From: Epiperipatus broadwayi
Lineage: Eukaryota; Onychophora; Udeonychophora; Euonychophora; Peripatidae
Reading direction: 5' to 3'
Assembly (NCBI GenBank): GCA_028023455.1
Contig: JAQFVV010000558.1
Span: 88,501-152,500, forward strand
Length of the DNA stretch: 64,000 bases
The translations under genes were made by a program, and so were the position numbers. Of this stretch, positions 23,300-35,330 are shown piece after piece (position 1 is the first letter of the stretch; each line of letters opens with the position of its first letter). The notes beneath the pieces are model-generated. The model had not been told where the DNA came from and made no database searches. It was given only the letters and a program-made list of their open reading frames with translations.

Positions 23300-26005
23300 A
23301 CCATCTGAATGGGCACAAGGGTTTAAGATACTTTGTATCCTAATTAAATAGTTATATTAAAAAAAATGAAATAGCCTTAGAATTTTAAAATTTTTTGCTG
23401 AAGATTGTTTAAAGCTTGGATATGGGTTGCTTATGCAGTTTATTGACCACTTGATAGGTATTCATTATTATTAGTGTGGTTAATGAGGTATTTAATGTAA
23501 GGAAGAGGGGTTGTTTATTAATGGAATTGATACATTTTGTCAGAAAGATGCAAAGTTATTTTATATTAGTCTAGTATTGGTTGAATAGTTTCATAATCCT
23601 TTATTCATTAATACTTATCTTTTTGTCAACAATTAATAGCCATTTCAATTATATTTAGTTAAAATAATTTAATATTTAGGTTGTAGTACATGTGTATTCA
23701 TGTATGACTCTGCATCATTTTCATTTCATTTTCATCTTTTAATAACAGCAAACAATAGTATGTGCATAATAAAAACATTTAAATTACAGTAATTATCTTC
23801 AATAATTTAACAAATATATATTTCTTTCCAATGACTAATAGATAGTTGAATCAATAGATTATTTTACAAATTGAATAAATTATTAATCATTTTTATTTAA
23901 TAGTTAATTAATATTCATTTTTCTTTCAAGTTTATAAAAGCTATTTATTTTATTATTATTTTTAACTTGATTTTAATTCTAAAAATCAAAGTGATTTTTT
24001 TTTTTTTAAAAGATTTTTTTTGAATATGTAATTAGCTTAGCTAGAAGAGAAGCATGGGAGTAACCTGGTGGAAGGAAATGAACTTTGCTAAAGAGAACTT
24101 TTTAACAAAGATCTCCAGTGAAAAATTTGCTTATTATGTAATGTAATTGTAGCCAAAAACAGTGGCTCATTTTTTTTGTAAAACTAAAGCCAGTTTCTGA
24201 AGTCAAATTGATTTTGAAAAGGACTTGGGAACTTCGAAAGGATTTTAAGAAATTTATTATGGAACAAGTTAATTTCAGAATGCAGTTCTAAATTTTAAAA
24301 AAAGGTGCGTTGTTTGCTTTCCTTTCCTTAATTTAAACATTTTGAATTAATCTCTTCATAACTACTGCTTTCTTTTAAAAATGTATGTTAATAATGTCCA
24401 GTCTATGTTACTTCACTTAATTGTCATTTTAAATAGGAATAAATTGAATGAATATTATTGTTGTATCATTAACCAACATGTGTTCTTTAATATATCTGGA
24501 AAACGCATGCAGAACTATTTTACAGAATATATTTTAATTCTTCACTATTTTCCATATTATGTTTTTGTGAGAATTAAACATAAACTTAGGATATGCATAT
24601 TTTGATAAATCATGCCATGTTTAAATTCATCATAAAGAGATGACAGTATTTGTTTGTCTGGTATTTCTGGAAATAATACATATTTTAAATGAAGGAAATA
24701 ATAATGTGAGCTACTTCAAATTAAGTATTTGCTTAAATCGAATGGAAGGATAGAAATGCGGGTATTTTTGTTCTCTTCGATAAAGATGGAAAATAAAACA
24801 AAGTATTATTAATTGAAGAATTACTATGGAAACACGGTATCTTAATGGACAATATTTAAGAATAAACTAGGCATATAATAAATTATAAAGCGTTAAAGGC
24901 TATTCAAGAAACTACTAAAAATAATTACGTATTCAATTTAGAACTACAATGGAATAAGTGAGATAATTCCTGTCCAACAGTAGTTAAGAATTTATTATAT
25001 TCTCGTCATAATAGAAAATAAATTGATTGCTTATGTATGATACAGTAACTTAAATAACTTTGTTATGAACATTGAAGATGCTGAGTCCTATTTAAGCATG
25101 ACTATATTTGTTTGGTTATCCTACAACAGTTTATTTTAATTTAAAATTCAGTTTGGAATGTGTCCCATATTGTTTCATAAACCTGGAACCGAGTTTGCAA
25201 GTGAACTTTTATTTTAAGTTACAAAACTAATAACCTTTGTTTCTTTATTTTTTTAATTGCTTGTCATAATTAATGTATATGATAGGTAGATAGGCTTATT
25301 TATTATTATGTTCATTTATAATTTGGGTTATTTTGATCTTCAAGACCGTCTCTGAAGCATATCTGAATGAGGAATATGCTGGTAAAAATTGATTGTGTTC
25401 AAATAGGTCTTATTGTTCTTTTACAAAGGCAAAAGAAAGAAATATTTTTTTAAATATATTATTAGAGAGGTTTATATTTATTTTGTATACTTTATTATCT
25501 CAAAGTGAGAATTTTTTTTTTTTTGAATCAACGAACGTATAATAGAAATAGTTTGCAAGATATGAAAGAAAGTTCGTTCGTAATAATTATAAATATTAAA
25601 TTTTAAAAGTAACCTAAAGTTTATTTTGAATTAAAAGTTATACCTTAATGCAATATTTAATTACTGTGTTGCCTGCATAGTATGTAATTTAGAGTTAATT
25701 TTATATATTTTTGTTCACAGGTGTGTGTTTGTTTTGCACAATTAGGACATATGTTTGATAAAGTTCAGTTTGTGAATGTTTTATGTTTAAATTTCGGACG
25801 TTGACGTATTCTACTGAGTTGAACAGATTGGTATGTTATCTGTATGTATTTATCTGCCAGCATGTATTTATAATGTTCAATATTTAGAAAAGCTATGAGA
25901 ATGGAAAGAAATCTGATTGCATTATAATGTCTGTAGGGATAAAAAAATTTGCTTATTTAGTCTATGTTAATAATTTTCCATGAGTAGAGCCTAGTTGATA
26001 TTATA
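23300..26005. other. No recognised feature
   Basis: AT-rich sequence with no motif-bearing frame. The 74-codon frame at 24381-24605 is unassigned and probably chance. Confidence 0.5.
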
Positions 26006-26009
26006 TGCG

Positions 26010-26223
26010 TATGATTAAATGATATTTTGAAGTGATGTTTTTTTAGAGCCTGGAGATGAGAAATAAGTCCCAACCAATAATGTATTTAGAAGTAGATGAG
26101 TTATTGTTGAAGTATGATTAAATGATGCTTAGGAAGTTATGTGATGTTTTTCTTAGATTCTTAGTGATGAAGAAATGTTCTCCACCAACATTATATTTAG
26201 AATCAGATGAATTATTGTAGAAG
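26010..26223 (+). repeat. Imperfect tandem duplication, ~105-bp units
   Basis: Units begin with TATGATTAAATGAT at 26010 and 26113. Both continue through TGATGTTTTT, a CCAACATTATATTTAGAA-like block and GATGAATTATTGTAGAAG. Confidence 0.8.
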
Positions 26224-26516
26224 TGTTCAGTAAGAGTTTATCTACTCCTCATGTAGATTTCACTTATAACGTATAGTATGTATAATCATGAAAATATAGC
26301 TATGTGTTTATTAATAGGTGGCCAGATAAAGTGTTAGATTAATTCTTGATGTAATATTAGTGTCTTATTTTATTGATGAATTACGACATTGTCCGAAATA
26401 AAATAATTGTATGATATTTTCTTAATGAATGGAGAGTTTATAGAAAAGATTATTTTATATTATTTCTGCTTGAACGTGCATACACATGCATAATATAACT
26501 AATATCGCGTATATAA

Positions 26517-26655
26517 AGTATAGAGATATTGAAATTAAAAATAAGGAATAAATGTTTTTTGAAATACATTACATTCATTTAATAAAAGTATAAAGCATTG
26601 AGATTAAAAAGGGAAATAAATATTTTAAAATACAGTGTACTTATTTAAATAAAGG
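26517..26655 (+). repeat. Imperfect tandem duplication, ~70-bp units
   Basis: Units start AGTATAGAGATATTGA (26517) and AGTATAAAGCATTGAG (26587) and end in ATTTAATAAA / ATTTAAATAAA. They are diverged. Confidence 0.65.
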
Positions 26656-26659
26656 TTAT

Positions 26660-27880
26660 AAATCATCAAATCATCAGAATGAACATGATTTTGTTGCTAT
26701 GCATGAAAGACGTAATTGAAAGTGATTATTTAGTCAATTAGAGAAAGTTGCTTTGTTGAGAGCCAATTATAATTAATTTGATTTATTTTGTTAATCAAGA
26801 GTAATATCCTCTCAAAAGTATTTTTTGTGCTAATAATATAACATGTTATTTATTTATCGTCATGTAGATGAAACATGTAGGCAAAGCATGTGTTCAAAGT
26901 CAGGATATTTAAGTTTTGTTATTAATTTGCTTTGATAGTAGGGATAATCCCAAACTGATACTCAAAGTTTATTTGGTAATTTAAAAATCTGTAAGACAAA
27001 TAGTTCATTTGTAAATATCATGTTAAACTAAATTTTATTTTATTGTAATAAATGATTTGTTTTAGTTATTTAAAATCTTAAAAACTGTGTCTTGGGTTAT
27101 TCTTGTGTACATTCATGTTTCCATTTCCACATCTCCACATTTCATAAATCTATTATAAATAGATATATTATTTTAGAGTTATAATATTAAATTTGCTAGT
27201 GTCTGACAATATTGTTTTTCTTAATCCAAACATTATAAAAGAACATTTGCCACTTGATAAATGTATTAGAAAGGTTGCCAAGTCAGAATATTTATTAGAT
27301 GGTGATATGAGATTAAAATACCCTCTCTCTGTCATTATCTTATTATTGAAACACAGTAAAAATATTTTAGTCAATTTGTTTCATTACATTTTTATCATAC
27401 TTTAGAATTATAATTTATGGGCCAATGTACTTTATTTAATTCAACTGTGTTTGTTAAACTCCCTGAGATCTTATGGTTTATATCTTGATTGGCATTAAAG
27501 TAGATGTTTAGATTATGATATGCCAAGTAATAGAACTGTTTAGGAATATAATTATAGCAAGCTGATATATGTTATACTTGGATGAAGGAAGAAATTAAGT
27601 CTAAAGTATATTTTAATAAACTGTACCAAATAAACATTATGATTCTTTATCATACATTTAATTAACAAAGGAATTTACATTATATTAAATGTTTTGTAAT
27701 ATTTCTTCTTTTATTCATTTATTATCATATATCTTATGAACTGCCTATAGCCTCCCACAGAGCTGAGCTGAACATAAACTTAAATATAAAGTCTCAGTAA
27801 TAATTTTGTATTATATATTTTGTTATATTGTTCTATTTATTAATAGAACTGGCACCTGGGCATTTCGCTCATGTAATGTA
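26660..27880. other. No recognised feature
   Basis: AT-rich sequence. Opposing frames near 27170-27400 are short and unassigned. Confidence 0.5.
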
Positions 27881-27886
27881 TATGAG

Positions 27887-28006
27887 CGGTGTTGGGAGTG
27901 TAGATTATAATATATATATATATATATATTGAAACCAACATTTAACCGGTGTTGGGAGTGTAGATTATAATATATATATATATATATATTGAAACCAACA
28001 TTTAAC
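27887..28006 (+). repeat. Exact tandem duplication of 60 bp containing (AT)n
   Basis: The units 27887-27946 and 27947-28006 appear identical, including the AT run length. Each begins CGGTGTTGGGAGTGTAG and ends GAAACCAACATTTAAC. Identity including the microsatellite implies a very recent duplication or an assembly artefact. Confidence 0.9.
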
Positions 28007-28165
28007 CCACACTCTCTTATATCAACATGCTTATACATCTTGTAATTGTAATTACCTATAAAATTATGCCGCTTTTTTAAAAAGAAAATTTATTTAAGAT
28101 CATATTAGAGATAAAATCAATGCAAATTTTCCCAATTATTTTCAAAATATAAATTTAAATTAACA

Positions 28166-28332
28166 TATTTAAATATTTTACTAAAAAAATCCAAACAATC
28201 ATAAAAGTTCTTAAAAACTGATATTTATAAAATATTCCCAAAATTTTGTATTTAAATATTTTACCAACAAAAACCAAATAATCATAGAAATTATTAAAAA
28301 CTGATATTTATAAAATTCTCCCAAAATTTTGT
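28166..28332 (+). repeat. Imperfect tandem duplication, ~83-bp units
   Basis: TATTTAAATATTTTAC starts each unit (28166, 28249), and each ends with TTCCCAAAATTTTG or TCTCCCAAAATTTTG. Confidence 0.85.
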
Positions 28333-28442
28333 TTGAAGAATATATTCAAATAAATTAATCTGAATATGTTCATTCAAAAACTTCTGTTTTCTCATGAAAA
28401 TTGCAAAGTGATGTTTCAATTTGTTTCCTCTTTTTTTCCAAT

Positions 28443-28545
28443 GCAAAAGCTTGTGATTAAGACCTGTAGAGGTCCCTACTTTCGCATTTTCAACCGCACA
28501 TGCTTTAGGTTTATTGCCTTAGTAAATATTATTTACTTATTATAA
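28443..28545 (+). repeat. Dispersed repeat R3, copy 2
   Basis: Plus-oriented copy with AAGCTTGTGATTAAGACC, CTGTAGAGGTCCCTAC, CGCATTTTCAACCGCACATG and TTTATTGCCTTAGTAAATAT. It is the least decayed copy and has no inverted head. Confidence 0.75.
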
Positions 28546-28549
28546 TAAT

Positions 28550-31470
28550 ATAATAAAATTATATTTTGTATTTTAAAGTGTCATATTATTATTTATAACG
28601 TATATTTATATAGCTTACCAAAAATATTTTTATATATATAAGCTATAGATAATAACTACATGTTTATATTTTCAGCTTGGTTTTGTTATTGGAGAAAAAA
28701 GATTTGTAGTTGAAATCCAAAACATTCCCAACTCTAATAAAGCCTTTAGACCAAGAACTTGAATCAAATGGTAGCCTAACCATATTTGGTCATTTCTCTG
28801 TTTAAACATAAATAAAAAGAGCATAAAAACAATAAGATTAAGATAAGTAATAAATATTCTATTGCTCACAAGTTATTTTTTATTTCTCAATAAAAATAAT
28901 TTTGATCAAAACTAGAAATTATTAAAGAGATGTCTTACAGAATTTCTAAATGTGAGAATGTCTCCACGTTTGATTAAGATAACTTCATCTATATCTTTTC
29001 TCTATGAATACTTTCAAAACATCTTTTTAATGAAGTAATACAAATTGAATTGGAAATTTAATTTGGATTTAGTATCTAATCAAAAACAAATTCTTGTTAT
29101 TATAATTTATTACTAATTAACAATCAAGAGCCACAACTAATATTGATAGCAACAATAGTATTTACTACATATATTTTATTGTTTTTACTTTTAAATCTTA
29201 TATTGACGATGGTCAGAAAAAGGGCAACATAAAATGTCAGGTGCTTTAAACCTATTGTCATGATAAAAAAAAGACTCAGTGGTAGATGTATATCAAGGAA
29301 CATTATCAAAACGTATATCAAATTATTTTTCTATTTTTCTTTTTACTTACATTTTTTAGTGTGTTAGTGTTTATTGTTTAATTATTATATATAATTAATT
29401 TTTAAAGTTAAATATTTTCAATTTTACGGAGCAGTTTCATTTTTTTTATTAATAAAAAAGATAGGTAAAATATTGAATGAATGAAAAATGTTGCAGACAC
29501 ATGAGAAAAGTCAAGCAAAAACGCTTCTTATTAAAAATAATATATTTTAAACATATAATAAAATTATACAGTTTAACTTCATCTTGAGAATAAAAAATGT
29601 CTTATTATTAAAATAAATGATAGAAAGCTTGGAAATCTTCTTTTCTTGCTGTTCGCTTCCGCACATCATTTATCATAATAAATCTCTTCTTTGTTATTTA
29701 CACCAACAAAGTGCGTTTTAAAAAAATATTTATTTATTAAGATGGATGTTGGCGACTTAACTGATTATTTCAAAAATACATCCTCTAATTTGTCGAGAAT
29801 TTTATATCATTTGTCTTGTTAAAAAAAATTACATGATATTAAAGCATTACTATATCCTTAATTATTATTATTTAATGTTTGTTCACCTAGGAATAAAGTT
29901 TGTTCATAAGAATATTTTCTAATTTTTATTTAAAACAATAGTTGTATTATAGTAACAAATATAAAAGTTGTAGTTACTAAAATTCAAATCATTTAATTCC
30001 ACAGTTTACATAATACATGATAAAAAAGAGCAGCTATATACTCTAGTGCCATCTATAATAAGCTTGAGTAATCAGTGAGTTTGTATTATATTAGTTAAAG
30101 TTACTATTGAATTGTTCTTATTAATCTAATTACTTAATATTATTTATAATTATTTCACAATACATATGCAAAAATTTTTATTTAATGAATATATACAGTT
30201 TGACCCAATGAAGACATGTTCTCTTTCCTAGCTGCCTGCAGCGCCATCTCTAAATTTACATGTTTTAAGTAGTGATATAGGTTAGCTATTTAGCACAAAA
30301 TTTTTTTTAGATACTAACATTTCTGAATCATGAGTTGTAACATGATATATGCAGTATTTTATAATTTTCAATTTTCTTCCTGCCATTACAAAATCTTGTA
30401 AATCATTTAATAACATTCTTGTGTCTCATGACTTCAATGCAATGTACAGTTTGAATCTTTTCAAATATTTCAGTTGCCATTTTTTTCAGTATAGAACAAA
30501 ATTTAATTTTGGTGCCTTGTTCAATTGTGAGATAAGATATAAAATACACTGTTATATTTCATATTATAACTCATAATCCAGACACAATAATATCTTAATA
30601 TTTTTGTGGTGATTAGGTAAATTATATCACTACATAATGTTATGACTTTATTTAGAAGATGATGATGCAAGCATCTTGAAGAGATAACCAAACACTATTT
30701 CACTTTGTCATCACTGAGTATATATGCAAACAGAATGACTTGTGGTGCATTCTTTATGCATCTGCCTATCACATCTGTAGCCAAATTCAAACCCTATCTG
30801 AGTAAACTTAAATTTTTTTTCAACAAGCTTGAGATTTTTTCCATGTAGAATAAATTCATCTAATCATTCATTATTGTTGTGTAATAGTTTTTTTATTAAA
30901 TAACAGATCAAAAACTGATAAAACTGTTATCACCAGGCAAATAAAAAATCAGATGAGTATTGTGTTCTTTTTTACAGTTCATCTAAGGGAGAAAGAGGAT
31001 AAAGTCTTTGTTTTACCATTTACTATTTAATTAAAAGCTGTTTTACTATCTTTTAGTCATTACAGATAAATAAGGCATAGTTCACACCCTTCAAGAATTT
31101 GAAACACATTGACTTATTCACCCCACCCCTCCAAATAAGTAGTTTAATAAGATAGATCAGAAAAGAAAATAATGTTATGTAATCATTCTGATATCCAGTG
31201 CAAAGACTATAATAAAACATAAATTAATAAATAATCATAATAATGACTTGGCATTTGCCTGATTTCTGCATCTATATATTTCCGATGTTTAAAATAATTC
31301 TTGTAAATATTCTCCAATAAATCTGAAAATTAAAATGATCAAACATGGAAATATTTTTTCAGATTTTTCTTAATAGGAAACATGTATGATATTGGAAAAT
31401 ATAAATTATATAAGCTTGAGTTAAGCAGAATATGAGAATAGTGGAAGCAATAACTAAAAATCTATTTTGA
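28550..31470. other. No recognised feature
   Basis: AT-rich sequence with no supported gene. Two A/GTGCCATCT phrases (about 30048 and 30241) recur, but no terminal repeats are evident. Confidence 0.5.
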
Positions 31471-31475
31471 TTAAA

Positions 31476-31695
31476 TAAACTATGAGTTAAAACAGGTAAA
31501 ACTCACTATATATATTGCCACAGACAAGTAAGCACTAGATGGGGATTTTATGCACAAGCCTTTTGGCATCCATTGATTACTCTAGCTTGCTGTCTGTGGC
31601 AATATATATAATGAGTTTTGCCTGTTTTAACAACAGATATACACAAGCATAAGAGGTGGTGGTCATGTGATGTTTATTGACTTTAAACTATGAGT
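31476..31695 (+). mobile_element. R2 short element with inverted 5' end and 12-bp TSD
   Basis: TAAACTATGAGT occurs exactly at 31476-31487 and 31684-31695. Between them lie 196 bp. First comes an inverted piece (about 31488-31529), which is the reverse complement of the piece at about 31593-31632. Then follows plus-oriented sequence with AGCACTAGATGGGGATTTTA, ending GGTCATGTGATGTTTATTGA. The plus part matches the right half of the 52.6-52.9 kb locus. Direct repeats plus an inverted 5' segment are the hallmarks of target-primed insertion with 5' inversion. There is no poly(A) and no coding capacity. Confidence 0.8.
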
Positions 31696-31999
31696 GCTAA
31701 CTAGATTTTCAGAATTATTATTAAAATTAAATTTTCCATTGTATTTAGGCAAACAACTGAAAATGAAGTATTTGGAAAATCATGAGAAGATATTAAATAG
31801 GTAGCTAAAGATTACCTGTTTAGAAAATATGTGTTGTAGTTTTTTTATTTTGTGCATATACAAGATGTAAATATTTTTTTCTAAATTGATTATTTAAAAT
31901 AAATGTTGTTGTTTTTCCTCTTAGTTTCAAAAAAACTATTATATTGCTCCCATGCACATGTTTATCTATCTTTATTGGCATCTGTCTTTTTGATAATCA

Positions 32000-32045
<46 letters not shown>
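32000..32045. repeat. (TA)n(TG)n microsatellite
   Basis: TA alternation passing directly into TG alternation. Confidence 0.95.
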
Positions 32046-32303
32046 ACTATATTTAAGTTTTTAACTTTTCTGCAATCATATCCATCTTTCTATTTGCTCA
32101 CCTATTTTCTTGCATATATGCACATGTATACATACACATATATCATTAAAAATCAATCAACATTTAAACAATCCCAATATTAATAGTGATCAATAATCTC
32201 AATCTGTTGTCAAGACAACCTCCTTTTAACAATAAAAGTGTATATATACACACTAATCAGAATTTAATGGACTCCATTAAAAATTTAAGTTCAAAAATCA
32301 TTA

Positions 32304-32445
32304 ACTATTGCTCAGCATTTGTCTTGTGTTGTTAGCCGAGAGGTATCGCCGCCGCCATGCAAGCAAGTAGTTGGTTGCAGACGGTTGTGGGTTTGCGTCC
32401 CGGCCGATGCTATGACATATGAAAAAAAAAAAAACTATTGCTCAG
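32304..32445 (+). mobile_element. tRNA-derived SINE with 13-bp target-site duplication
   Basis: AACTATTGCTCAG occurs exactly at 32304-32316 and 32433-32445. Between them, the A-box-like TAGCCGAGAGG (about 32333-32343) and B-box-like GGGTTTGCGTCC (about 32389-32400) are spaced as in a long-variable-arm tRNA (Leu/Ser type). The unit ends in an A-run of about 12. The insert is GC-rich against its surroundings. It looks like a tRNA-head retroposon only about 115 bp long, probably moved by a LINE recognising poly(A). It is not called as a functional tRNA because of the poly(A), the target-site duplication and the imperfect boxes. Confidence 0.85.
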
Positions 32446-32574
32446 AATTAGGTAGTAGTAAATAGTCTTAAAGTTTATATTTGTATTGGAACTTACTTAA
32501 ACCTATTTATTCTTTAATTAAAAATACTCTTGTTATATTTATTATATATAAATAGATGACCATCTGTTATGTTT

Positions 32575-33214
32575 TGGTCAGGATTACAGACCTAATCAAC
32601 AGAAAATAATGTAAAATAATACTGAAACAAGTATTAACAATTAATATATTTATTATATGTACAAATATATACAATACAATATACAGTATATATACAAGTG
32701 AATGTTTCCAATATTGAATATTGTAGTTTAACGTAAACTCTGGGTTCTGCCTACCACTTCCAGCTGTACCTGATGGCTTGCCTCATGGATAGGGTGTATG
32801 GCTCTTCCAGCTGTACAAGACAGCTTGCCTCGAGCCGAGTGTGGTCTTAGCAGCATCCGGTCTTTTTTTTGGACTTGCCTAGCTGCATAGACTAAATAGT
32901 GTAGTGCTATCAATGGGAATACTTGCTGCTGTTTAGGTTAGCAGAGTTTTCCTGGGAGAATGCAGAGTCTCTTTTAGGTTAGACAGACATTCTTCCTAGA
33001 TTCTTACAAAAGGCTGACTATTTATACCCAGATCCCTGTCTTTATTGAAAACCTTCAGATTCAGCAAGCATCTTTGCTTATTGGCCTGTAATAATCATTG
33101 GCTATGTTTTTATCTATACATCAGCCTATTGGCCTGTGGCAAACAATGCTTAATCCAATCGGATGAGGAAGCATCTGGAATAGTTCACTTCTGAGAGAAG
33201 GGTGGACTATAACA
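32575..33214 (-). repeat. Gypsy 3' LTR, ~640 bp
   Basis: Bounded by the short inverted termini TGTTAT (32575) and ATAACA (ending 33214), the TG...CA form of LTRs. It directly adjoins a minus-strand polypurine tract. The minus strand carries a TATAAATAG box at 33018-33026. Without a 5' LTR, the boundaries cannot be tested by comparison. Confidence 0.75.
33018..33026 (-). promoter_or_regulatory. TATA box in LTR
   Basis: TATAAATAG on the minus strand, preceded by GGG and followed by TCAGCC, about 190 bp into the LTR. This fits the U3 promoter position. Confidence 0.5.
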
Positions 33215-33230
33215 TCCCTCCCCCTGGGTA
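33215..33230 (-). promoter_or_regulatory. Polypurine tract
   Basis: The minus strand reads CCCAGGGGGAGGGA immediately before the LTR terminus TGTTATAG. This is the expected plus-strand primer site of LTR elements. Confidence 0.8.
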
Positions 33231-33329
33231 AAATTTACCCTAGAGAACAGTCATGCAGGTGTGCTGGAGGATGACTAATGCACTTTGGTGTTGGTTTGCT
33301 GCTGTCTTCAGTTTGTTGGTCCTCCTTGC

Positions 33330-33610
33330 TTGTACTGCATGTCTATGGAGCTTCATTCCTTGTGGTTGCATCAGTATAATATAATCTAAGTTGCTTTTCA
33401 TGGTGATGCCGTTGATATCCATCTGCTGTTTTGACCACAAGGGTGTGGAGTCCTTTCTGTTGGATCATGACTGCTGGAATCCATTTAGTGGGTCCTCTAT
33501 ACATCCTGCATAGTACTTTAGTCTGCAAAGCTGGTGGTGTTCTGGCATTTCTGGTGTTCCAATTTCCCATATCCATTTTTGTTATCAGCTTTTTGTTGAC
33601 TTCTGGTTTT
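33330..33610 (-). pseudogene. Gypsy integrase C-terminal tail
   Basis: The frame 33576-33343 contains ARTPPALQTKVLCRMYRG, then GPTKWIPAVMIQQKG and HTLVVKTADG, resembling the GPxxWxPGxI...GPxxYxV tail found after the integrase core in Gypsy elements. The catalytic DDE core is missing because of the deletion, and the frame ends before the polypurine tract. Confidence 0.65.
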
Positions 33611-34030
33611 TATCTCTTTATTTAGTGATAACTGAATTGGTGTTCCTAGATACAGACCTAGATCTTTTTAAACACTTCAGGGTAATCAGTCTTTAATTTA
33701 GCTAATGTTGTGACCTGGTTCACCTTTGACACTGCAAAGCCTAGGTGACTGAACCAGTCATGACCTAACAAGATGCTGTGATCACCTGATGCCACTAACA
33801 GTGGTAGGTGTATAGTTTTGTTAGGCATAGTAATTTTAACTTTTGTCTGACTCAAGAGTTTTATTTTTTTTACCATAATAATCTGTTATAGTCCTAGTGC
33901 TAGGATGCAGATTATTTTTGTTATTTTTATTAATGATAGCCCAAGTCTTTTTTGAAACAATAGACACTGCAGATCCTGTGTATAGTTTCATTCTCACTGG
34001 CATATCATTAATCATAATACTATGTATAAA
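33610..34030 (-). pseudogene. Gypsy aspartic protease
   Basis: Near 33970 the minus strand reads VRMKLYTGSAVSIVSKKTW, the family block [L]DTGSAVS with the catalytic Asp replaced by Tyr (one base, GAC to TAC, if the ancestral codon was GAC). A frameshift lies in an A-run near 33870. The open frame 33876-33658 follows, with KIKLLSQTKVKI, then HSILLGHDWF (flap/ILG-x-D-W block), and ends at DYPEVFKK. Nearby PIQLSLNKEIK is the usual start of the RT region. Two independent lesions make it inactive. Confidence 0.75.
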
Positions 34031-34179
34031 TCTGACTGATTGTCCTTAATGTGATTTATACTGGCAACTTGTTTATTTTTCTTATAGTTGCATTTGTTGT
34101 TTTTGAAATGGTTTTTTCCATCCTCATATTGGCTGTTTGTCTTTTTAAGTTTAGACATGCCACTATTATATGACTGACT

Positions 34180-34810
34180 CACTTGCAAAATGAGCACACA
34201 GTATGGAGGTGTGGACATTCTGTTTGCGCATGCATCAGTTCATCGCATCTATAACAATGCTTTACACTCAGTGTTGCTGTTGAGCTGAGTGCTTGTCAGA
34301 CTCAGCCTTCTGTTCAACTTTTTGAACAGTATAATTTATTTTTGTAATGGCCTTGCTTGGCACGCTATTGATTCTGCCAGTGTGGCTTCAGCTACAGCCT
34401 TTTCAAAGTCTATATCTGGCATCATTAATAATTTGTCTTAAATTATGATTGTTCATGCCACAAATGAAACGATCGCATAGTGCTTCATTTAAGAACTCTT
34501 TAAAATCGCACATAAGTGCTACTGCCTGGATTCGCATTGCGAATTCTCTAGCTTTTTCTCTTTCCAATTGGATACAGAGATTGAAATGATATCTCTGCAT
34601 TATTGTTAGCAGTTTGGGGGAAAATTCAAGTTGGCCAGTGTTTCTGACTTGATTTGAGATTTTAAAATATTATATGTCTGCAATTCAATTATTGTCATCA
34701 GTGTCGCTAATTTTATTTCAGACTTTTTGATCTGATTAGCCTGCATATAAAAAATCAACCCTGGGTCAAAAGCTTCCATCGAGCCAATGAACTCCCAAGA
34801 AATAAATCAT
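34180..34810 (-). pseudogene. Gypsy gag with two CCHC zinc knuckles
   Basis: The minus strand near 34793 starts at EFIGSMEAFDPG and runs through IIELQTYNILKSQIKSE. After a frameshift near 34610 the frame continues to LEREKAREFAMRIQAVAL and LNEALCDRFICGM, typical of the capsid part of Gypsy Gag. Near 34190-34250 come CYRCDELMHAQTEC and CSFCK-x-VSHIIVAC, two perfect C-x2-C-x4-H-x4-C knuckles, with a TGA stop inside the second. In the family these bind the element RNA for packaging. No signal for a 5' UTR or primer-binding site is visible. Confidence 0.8.
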
Positions 34811-34814
34811 TTGA

Positions 34815-35325
34815 TTACTTACTTATTAGATTAAATTAATGTATTAGACATTATTTATACATATATCATAACCGTTGAAAAAATATAAATAAAATTTCTT
34901 ATATAGTTTAAAACAAAATTATCTCATATTATGTTGTTTGAGATTCATAGATTTTATTTTATATTTTCAACAGAAAAAAAATGTTTAAACATACACAGAG
35001 TGATATGGCATTGTCGATATAGTTACAATAGTGAGATTAAATGTGCATTAAAAAAGACAAACATGAATTATTATATACTATACTATGTCATTCTGCAGAT
35101 AGGTATAAATCTGTTTTTGCAGAACATGCAATGATTTGTAGTGGAAAATTCTGTTTTGATTGTGTTTTCGTTTTGCATGTGGAAAATGATTTGAAAAAAA
35201 AATTAATGAGTCATATTTTATAAACAGTAAAGACAATGTGTTAAATAAACTTAATTGTGTTAGTATTTACAATTTATGGAAAGTTAGCCATTCATGAGAG
35301 AATGTTAGATTTAAATATTAACATT
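34815..35325. other. No recognised feature
   Basis: AT-rich sequence. Two overlapping 60-67 codon plus frames (34931-35223) match nothing recognised. Confidence 0.45.
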
Positions 35326-35330
35326 GTATT

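Larger units (their letters stand above)
32575..34810 (-). mobile_element. Internally deleted Gypsy-type LTR retrotransposon
   Basis: Read on the minus strand the order is gag, two zinc knuckles, aspartic protease, the start of the RT region, then the integrase C-terminus, polypurine tract and 3' LTR. RT, RNase H and most of integrase are absent, with the deletion junction near 33600. No 5' LTR is seen to the right of 34810, so the copy is also 5'-truncated. Frameshifts and stops lie in every domain. The domain order protease-RT-RNaseH-integrase and the GPY/F-like tail support Gypsy rather than Copia. Confidence 0.85.

Noticed and set aside
27823-28038. 71-codon frame with repeated peptide GFNIYIYIYYN
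   Set aside because: Simply the translation of the 60-bp tandem duplication with its AT run.
30780-30815. B-box-like GGGTTTGAATTTGG on the minus strand
   Set aside because: No A-box upstream, no repeat copy and no target-site duplication seen.
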